Part shown: positions 7,958 through 11,750 of the stretch, one piece after another | How the letters are laid out: every line of letters starts with the position of its first letter | Numbering within the stretch: position 1 is the first letter of the stretch | NCBI GenBank assembly: GCA_003484585.1 | Contig: DNBZ01000044.1 | Location: 1-11,750 of the forward strand | Direction: 5' to 3' | From: Bacteroidota bacterium | Lineage (GTDB): Bacteria > Bacteroidota > Bacteroidia > NS11-12g > UBA9320 | Length of the DNA stretch: 11,750 nucleotides | The notes under the pieces: model-generated | What the model was told of the DNA's origin: nothing | Databases searched by the model: none | The model's input: the letters and a program-made list of their open reading frames with translations, nothing else | Program-made: the position numbers and the translations under genes

Positions 7958-7982
7958 TGTATCGATACATAATTGATACATA
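7958..7982. repeat. Palindrome with adjoining direct repeat, possible operator
   Basis: TGTATCGATACA (7958-7969) is a perfect 12-bp palindrome. GATACATA within and beside it recurs exactly 11 bases later (7964-7971 and 7975-7982). It lies about 110 bases upstream of the dehydratase start and upstream of the second candidate promoter. The helical-turn spacing suits a dimeric DNA-binding protein, but no regulator is identified. Confidence 0.4.
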
Positions 7983-8044
7983 TTTAATTTATATTGAGTA
8001 TTCATCCTTTGTTTTCGCTGTTATTATCAAAGAATGCAATAAGA

Positions 8045-8077
8045 ATATTAGGACATAAAGTGTTGGCAGTCTAATAT
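8045..8077 (-). terminator. Candidate hairpin terminator downstream of uvrD
   Basis: ATATTAG (8045-8051) and CTAATAT (8071-8077) form a perfect 7-bp stem, extended by AC/GT (8053-8054 with 8069-8070) around a one-base bulge. On the minus strand it begins about 10 bases past the uvrD stop. The following sequence is T-rich but lacks an unbroken T run, so termination is only plausible. Confidence 0.35.
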
Positions 8078-8086
8078 ATTTGAATT

Positions 8087-10363
8087 TTATACTTTTTTAA
8101 GTTTGGCAAATTTCAAAACCAAAGTTTTTTCTCCGAAATCTGTAAAATTAATAGTAGCCTTTTCTGGAGCAGCATTACCTTCTAATTTGGTAACCGTGCC
8201 AGTCCCAAATCTCTGATGTTCTACTTGCATCCCTTCTGCTATGTCGTGCATTGATTCTGCTTCGAAGTTACTACTAGCTGGCGGTCGTATCATCTTAGGC
8301 TGATTCTGTTTGGCTATAGTTTTACGTAGTCCACTAGGTGGGTTCATATCACTACTTCTGCGGTCTATATTTCCAAGGGTTTGTTTTGTGCTAGTCAGCG
8401 TTGAACGTCTTTCTAATTGCAAAAATTCCGGATCTATTTCATCTATAAATCTACTAGGCTCACAGGGTAATAATGTGCCAAATCTAAATCTTGATGTAGC
8501 AAACGATAGAACTAAATCTTCTTCTGCTCTAGTGATAGCTACATAGAATAGGCGGCGTTCTTCTTCTAGATCAGATCTGGACCCAAGAGACATCTGAGAT
8601 GGGAATAGATTTTCTTCTAGTCCAGTTACATATACCTTTTTGTACTCTAACCCTTTAGATTGGTGAATGGTCATAAGAGAAACGTGATCATTGTCATCAT
8701 CCACTCTATCTGCGTCTGTAAGTAATGCTATATCTTGTAAATAGCTTCCAAGATCTTTTTCACTCTCATTGGTGTCGTCCTCTGCAAATTCTTTGATACC
8801 ATTAAGCAGTTCTACCATGTTCTCATATTTGCTTACCCCTTCTACAGTCTTATCTTCATTTAGGACTTTCAGAAGCTTTACAGACCGGGCTATGTGCATA
8901 GCTAAGTCATAGGCATTTTGAGTTGGGACTAATATCGCAAAGCTTTTTATCATATTCACGAAGTCTCTAAACTTAGCGATAGCGGCTTTTAGCTCAGGGT
9001 ACTGATGTGCGTTAGATACTATCTCCCAATGGCTTTGTCCGGTTTCGCTGGCTAGTACGGCCACTCTCTGCATAGATGTATTGCCTATTCCTCTTGCAGG
9101 GTAATTGATTATACGTTTCAGTGCCTGCTCATCGCTCGGGTTTATAACTATGCGTAAGTACGCTATTAGGTCTTTTATCTCTTTTCGTTGGTAGAAACTA
9201 AGACCTCCATATATTCGGTAGGGTACATTCAGCTTTCGTAGAGCCTCCTCCATACTTCTAGATTGAGAATTGGTACGATATAAAATAGCGAAATCGCTAT
9301 TCATTTTCTGTGCTGTCATCTTAGTCTCAAAGATGTCTTGTGCTATCAGCTTACCTTCCTCATTATCTGTAACAGCTCGAAGTACTTTTATTTTTTCGCC
9401 AGAATCATTTGCGGTCCATACCTTTTTTTCTAGCTGGTCCTTATTCTTTGCTATTACACTGTTTGCTGCACTTACTATAGTTTCTGAAGATCTGTAATTT
9501 TGTTCTAGCTTAAAAACTTTAAGATCGGGGTAGTCGATTTCGAAGTTTAATATATTACGAATAGTAGCTCCTCTAAAGGAGTATATACTCTGTGCATCAT
9601 CACCTACTACACAGATATTTTCAAAGACACTCGCTAGTTTTTTTACTATCATATACTGGCAGTGGTTAGTATCTTGATACTCATCTACCATCACGTACTT
9701 AAACTTGTGTTGATACTTATTGAGCACCTCAGGAAAATTATTTAGTAGTTTAAATGTGTTTAGTAATAAGTCGTCAAAATCCATAGCACTTGCTTTGAAG
9801 CACCTATTAGCATACTCCTGATAGATTTCGAAAATTTTACCTCTTCCTGTAGTTTCATCGTAGGATACTAGTTCAGCATTTTTCTTATAAACGTGTGCTT
9901 GTATCAGATTATTCTTAGCGTTACTTATACGACTTAGTACGAAGTTTGGCTTATAGATCTTGTCATCCAAGTTCATTTCTTTTACTATAGCCTTGATGAG
10001 ACTTTTACTGTCGTCAGAATCATATATCGTAAAATTACTTTGATATCCTATTTTATGTGCTTCTATACGTAGAATCTTAGCAAATACAGAGTGAAAAGTC
10101 CCCATCCATATATTGCGAGCCTCTGGTCCAGCTACGCTTTCTATACGATTACGCATTTCTTTGGCAGCCTTATTAGTAAAAGTAAGAGATAGTATGTTAA
10201 ATGCATCTACTCCAGATGCGATAAGATGAGCAATACGGTAGGTCAATACCCTTGTTTTTCCAGAGCCTGCACCTGCTATGATCATTACTGGGCCATCTGT
10301 TTGCAAAACTGCAGCTTTTTGCTCGGGATTAAGTGAATCTAAATATGGTGCTTCTGTGTTCAT
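8087..10363 (-). CDS. uvrD: ATP-dependent DNA helicase, UvrD/PcrA family
   Basis: This 758-residue superfamily 1A 3'-5' helicase belongs to the group used in nucleotide excision and mismatch repair and in clearing proteins from DNA. All core motifs are visible in order: Q motif LNPEQKAAV (11-19), Walker A AGAGSGKT (30-37), motif Ia TFTNKAAKEM (61-70), motif II VDEYQDT (226-232), motif III VVGDDAQSIYSFRG (252-265), motif IV QNYRSS (288-293), motif V TIHQSKGLE (565-573) and motif VI RLFYVAITRAE (604-614). A low-complexity linker (about 650-705) leads to a C-terminal Tudor-like module with VEHQRFGTGTV (714-724). In PcrA/UvrD this module contacts RNA polymerase. Full length and intact motifs argue for the housekeeping enzyme rather than a defence-system relative. 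The start is the ATG at 10361-10363, just before the conserved LNPEQ region. It is transcribed divergently from rfbC. Confidence 0.96.
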   Translation of the reverse strand: MNTEAPYLDSLNPEQKAAVLQTDGPVMIIAGAGSGKTRVLTYRIAHLIASGVDAFNILSLTFTNKAAKEMRNRIESVAGPEARNIWMGTFHSVFAKILRIEAHKIGYQSNFTIYDSDDSKSLIKAIVKEMNLDDKIYKPNFVLSRISNAKNNLIQAHVYKKNAELVSYDETTGRGKIFEIYQEYANRCFKASAMDFDDLLLNTFKLLNNFPEVLNKYQHKFKYVMVDEYQDTNHCQYMIVKKLASVFENICVVGDDAQSIYSFRGATIRNILNFEIDYPDLKVFKLEQNYRSSETIVSAANSVIAKNKDQLEKKVWTANDSGEKIKVLRAVTDNEEGKLIAQDIFETKMTAQKMNSDFAILYRTNSQSRSMEEALRKLNVPYRIYGGLSFYQRKEIKDLIAYLRIVINPSDEQALKRIINYPARGIGNTSMQRVAVLASETGQSHWEIVSNAHQYPELKAAIAKFRDFVNMIKSFAILVPTQNAYDLAMHIARSVKLLKVLNEDKTVEGVSKYENMVELLNGIKEFAEDDTNESEKDLGSYLQDIALLTDADRVDDDNDHVSLMTIHQSKGLEYKKVYVTGLEENLFPSQMSLGSRSDLEEERRLFYVAITRAEEDLVLSFATSRFRFGTLLPCEPSRFIDEIDPEFLQLERRSTLTSTKQTLGNIDRRSSDMNPPSGLRKTIAKQNQPKMIRPPASSNFEAESMHDIAEGMQVEHQRFGTGTVTKLEGNAAPEKATINFTDFGEKTLVLKFAKLKKV

Positions 10364-10474
10364 AGGCTCTCTGTATTAAGGCTCAAATTTCGGTTATTTT
10401 AACTCAACTTTTAGTAAATACAGACAAACAAATTTTTCACAACTTAGCCAAATGCTCTACCATTGTAATTCGTT
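10364..10474. promoter_or_regulatory. Divergent promoter region between uvrD and rfbC
   Basis: This 111-base AT-rich gap must carry promoters for both genes. For rfbC, TACCATTG at 10458-10465 is one mismatch from TAnnTTTG but very close to the start. For uvrD, the minus-strand GAAATTTG (10384-10391) is one mismatch from the consensus, about 20 bases before the ATG. Neither has a clear -33 partner at normal spacing, so the exact promoters are uncertain. Confidence 0.35.
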
Positions 10475-11017
10475 TTGAATATAGAAAAAACACATATAGC
10501 AGATTTACTCATAATTACACCTACTGTTTTTGGCGATGATAGAGGGCACTTTTTCGAAAGTTATAGAGAAGATACATTAAAAGGTGCAGGTATCAATGAG
10601 GCCTTTGTGCAAGATAATCAGTCACTTAGTGGTAAGGGAATTTTAAGAGGTTTACATTTTCAGAGAAACCCATACGCTCAGGGAAAACTAGTCAGAGTGC
10701 TGCAAGGAGCAGTATTAGATGTGGTGGTAGATATAAGAAAAGAGTCTGAAACTTACGGGCAACACCTGTCCATTGAGTTATCTGCTGACAATAAAAAGAT
10801 GCTTTATGTTCCGCCAGGATTCGCTCATGGTTTTCTAACCCTTGACGATGACACGATTTTCTGTTATAAGTGCACAAACTATTACGACAAAGAATCGGAA
10901 GGAAGCATATTATGGAATTCCCCATCACTGGGTATAAATTGGGATATTGATGACCCAAAGTTATCAGATAAGGATATAGAAGCCAAAGATTTTAGTGACT
11001 TTAATAGTCCGTTTTAA
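10475..11017 (+). CDS. rfbC: dTDP-4-dehydrorhamnose 3,5-epimerase (TTG start)
   Basis: This 180-residue cupin epimerase converts dTDP-4-keto-6-deoxyglucose to the L-sugar form, the third step of dTDP-L-rhamnose synthesis for O-antigen or other surface glycans. Family motifs: TPTVFGDDRGHFFESY (15-30), QDNQS (46-50), LRGLHFQ (57-63) with the presumed catalytic His61, PPGFAHGF (113-120), YKCTNYY (131-137) around the presumed catalytic Tyr131, and ILWNSPSLGINW (145-156). Length is normal (about 180-185). The start must be the TTG at 10475: an in-frame TAA lies at 10466-10468 and there is no ATG before codon 109. Initiating at TTG gives the expected N-terminus. The partner genes rfbA, rfbB and rfbD are not in this window, so rhamnose synthesis must be completed from elsewhere. 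Related 3- or 5-epimerases acting on other dTDP sugars cannot be fully excluded. Confidence 0.94.
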   Translation: MNIEKTHIADLLIITPTVFGDDRGHFFESYREDTLKGAGINEAFVQDNQSLSGKGILRGLHFQRNPYAQGKLVRVLQGAVLDVVVDIRKESETYGQHLSIELSADNKKMLYVPPGFAHGFLTLDDDTIFCYKCTNYYDKESEGSILWNSPSLGINWDIDDPKLSDKDIEAKDFSDFNSPF

Positions 11018-11255
11018 AGGACTTTAAGCAAAAAATTATCCCGAAGCATTGCCGTGAGGTTTTTTATTTTATCTGTCCGTTAACAGAGGTCAGTATTACC
11101 ACGTACAATACTGGGGAGGTGTGATAAAGGAATTTCAATTTTGGACTGTGAAGTTTAGAATGGAACGATTGAAATAGCTTCTCCTCTTTATTACTTACCT
11201 AAAGTTATTTTTTACTTCGGGCTAAGCTATAGCCTACCTAAAATTAATAAAGAGA
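11018..11255. other. Non-coding region with several inverted repeats between convergent genes
   Basis: No ORF is supported. Inverted repeats follow one another: TCTGT/ACAGA (11072-11087), CAGTATT/AATACTG with a 9-base loop (11091-11113), ATTTCAAT/ATTGAAAT (11132-11139 with 11168-11175), and CTCTTTATTA/TAATAAAGAG (11184-11193 with 11245-11254), the last enclosing a small GGCTA/TAGCC hairpin (11220-11234). A six-T run at 11060-11065 after a weak CC/GG stem could end rfbC transcription. Termination signals for both genes are expected here. A structured RNA is possible but unproven. Confidence 0.6.
11184..11254. repeat. 10-bp inverted repeat enclosing a smaller hairpin and a direct repeat
   Basis: The perfect arms CTCTTTATTA (11184-11193) and TAATAAAGAG (11245-11254) end one base before the DUF1501 gene's stop codon. 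Inside are a GGCTA/TAGCC hairpin (11220-11234) and a 12-base direct repeat with one mismatch (TACCTAAAGTTA at 11196-11207, TACCTAAAATTA at 11235-11246). It may take part in ending minus-strand transcription, but no T run follows the stem. Confidence 0.5.
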
Positions 11256-11750
11256 CTATCTTACCTTAAGCAAACTTCGAGTTTGAGCTATTTGTCCGTT
11301 TTGGTATTGACAGTAGTATGTTCCAGAGGGCAGTTGTGCTGCATCAAATACGACCTCGTGTGTACCTCTCGGTATTTCTGAGTTTACTAGTGATGATACA
11401 ATCCTTCCTTGGGTGTCTATAATAGTGATATTGATTAAACCTCCTGCAGAGAAATACTTGATAGTGGTACTTGCTCCAAACGGGTTTGGATAGTTTGTAA
11501 CATATGCATCTCCAGCTCTTTGATTCTTGTCTCTCTGCACAGATGTAGTATCACAACCAGCTTGTAACAAATCCATTTTCTCAAAATTTTGAAGTAAAAC
11601 ATTGTCAGAAGAAGCCTGGTCTAAGCAGAACCAATCTTGCAAAATAGTACTGTATATAGATCTGAAATCAGTCTGCATTTCTAGATTATCTTTTGCGGAT
11701 ACACTTGCCGGTATTGTTGGGTTTACTCCGGTCATCCCAGACTTCACCTT
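11256..11750 (-). CDS. DUF1501 family protein with T9SS type A sorting domain, 5' part outside the window
   Basis: Only the last 165 codons are visible; the frame is open through the right edge. A GTG at 11745-11747 is in frame but is internal to the family's conserved region, not a start. The visible N-terminal part, with KSGMTGVNP and DNLEMQTDFRSIYSTILQDWF, matches the end of DUF1501 proteins, a sulfatase-like family that is usually exported. A linker with two Cys follows. The last 80 or so residues are a Por-type (T9SS type A) sorting domain: YPNPFGASTTIKYFSAGG, then IIDTQGRIVSSL, GTHEVVFDAAQLPSGTYY and the basic end LLKVR. That tail sends the protein through the type IX system, where it is normally cleaved and anchored at the surface. 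DUF1501 genes often sit beside DUF1800 genes in Bacteroidota; that neighbour, if present, lies beyond the window. Confidence 0.88.
   Translation of the reverse strand, partial: KVKSGMTGVNPTIPASVSAKDNLEMQTDFRSIYSTILQDWFCLDQASSDNVLLQNFEKMDLLQAGCDTTSVQRDKNQRAGDAYVTNYPNPFGASTTIKYFSAGGLINITIIDTQGRIVSSLVNSEIPRGTHEVVFDAAQLPSGTYYCQYQNGQIAQTRSLLKVR

Larger units (their letters stand above)
7866..8086. other. AT-rich intergenic region between the dehydratase and uvrD genes
   Basis: No convincing ORF is present. The region holds two -7-like elements for the dehydratase gene (7865-7872 and 7935-7942, minus strand), a 12-bp palindrome at 7958-7969, an 11-base-period direct repeat at 7964-7982, and a hairpin near the uvrD stop at 8045-8077. 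No RNA gene is recognised. Confidence 0.7.

Noticed and set aside
8310..9497. Plus-strand ORFs antisense to uvrD (8310-8546 and 9270-9497)
   Set aside because: Their composition is what the opposite strand of the helicase produces, with no independent coding evidence.
8087..10363. UvrD-like helicase as part of a defence system such as Gabija
   Set aside because: The protein is full length with the housekeeping Tudor-like C-terminal module, and its neighbours are sugar enzymes. No OLD-family nuclease or other defence partner lies in the window.
10692..10958. Minus-strand 88-codon ORF inside rfbC
   Set aside because: It is antisense to conserved epimerase motifs and shows no domain.
11072..11113. 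tRNA or known small RNA in the rfbC-DUF1501 gap
   Set aside because: The hairpins do not form a cloverleaf and there is no T-loop or anticodon arm. Nothing matches tmRNA, 6S or a riboswitch that I recognise.
1..11750. Insertion sequence, CRISPR array, attachment site or prophage
   Set aside because: There is no transposase, integrase or recombinase gene, no regularly spaced repeats and no target-site duplication. Composition looks even across the window.

Overview
The window comes from an AT-rich chromosome of a Bacteroidota bacterium, probably an environmental member of the Chitinophagia/Saprospiria/Flavobacteriia range. I cannot place it more closely from sequence alone. The evidence is a PKD-repeat protein ending in a gliding-motility type (T9SS type B) C-terminal domain, a DUF1501 protein ending in a T9SS type A sorting domain, a DUF6438 lipoprotein, an ftsK-lolA gene pair, almost no Shine-Dalgarno sequences, and several matches to the Bacteroidota -7 promoter element TAnnTTTG. 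Both ends of the window cut through genes.

Layout. 1-2264 (+): 3' part of a large secreted adhesin-like protein with about six PKD-like repeats. 2354-5937 (+): a tight three-gene cluster of ftsK (DNA translocase), a lolA-like lipoprotein carrier (14 bp gap) and a small DUF6438 lipoprotein (6 bp gap). 5934-7847 (-): a membrane-anchored CapD/PglF/WbpM-type nucleotide-sugar 4,6-dehydratase, converging on the DUF6438 gene with a 4-base overlap and a shared hairpin terminator. 7866-8086: AT-rich intergenic region with a palindrome and short direct repeats. 8087-10363 (-): UvrD/PcrA helicase. 10364-10474: divergent promoter region. 10475-11017 (+): rfbC (dTDP-4-dehydrorhamnose 3,5-epimerase) with a TTG start. 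11018-11255: non-coding region with several inverted repeats. 11256-11750 (-): 3' end of a DUF1501 protein with a T9SS type A sorting signal.

How the genes fit together. Most are housekeeping or cell-envelope genes: chromosome segregation (FtsK), DNA repair (UvrD), lipoprotein trafficking (LolA), surface glycan precursor synthesis (CapD-like dehydratase, RfbC) and two T9SS-exported proteins. The T9SS type A and B tails imply that a full type IX secretion system is encoded elsewhere. The two sugar enzymes flank uvrD on opposite strands, so they do not form an operon here.

I found no mobile element, CRISPR array, tRNA/rRNA or defence system, and no convincing new multi-gene system. The items most worth a second look are small scale: the structured region at 11018-11255, the start-codon/promoter overlap of the dehydratase gene, the palindrome upstream of it, the TTAA stop overlap with its embedded terminator, and the DUF6438 lipoprotein in the ftsK-lolA cluster.
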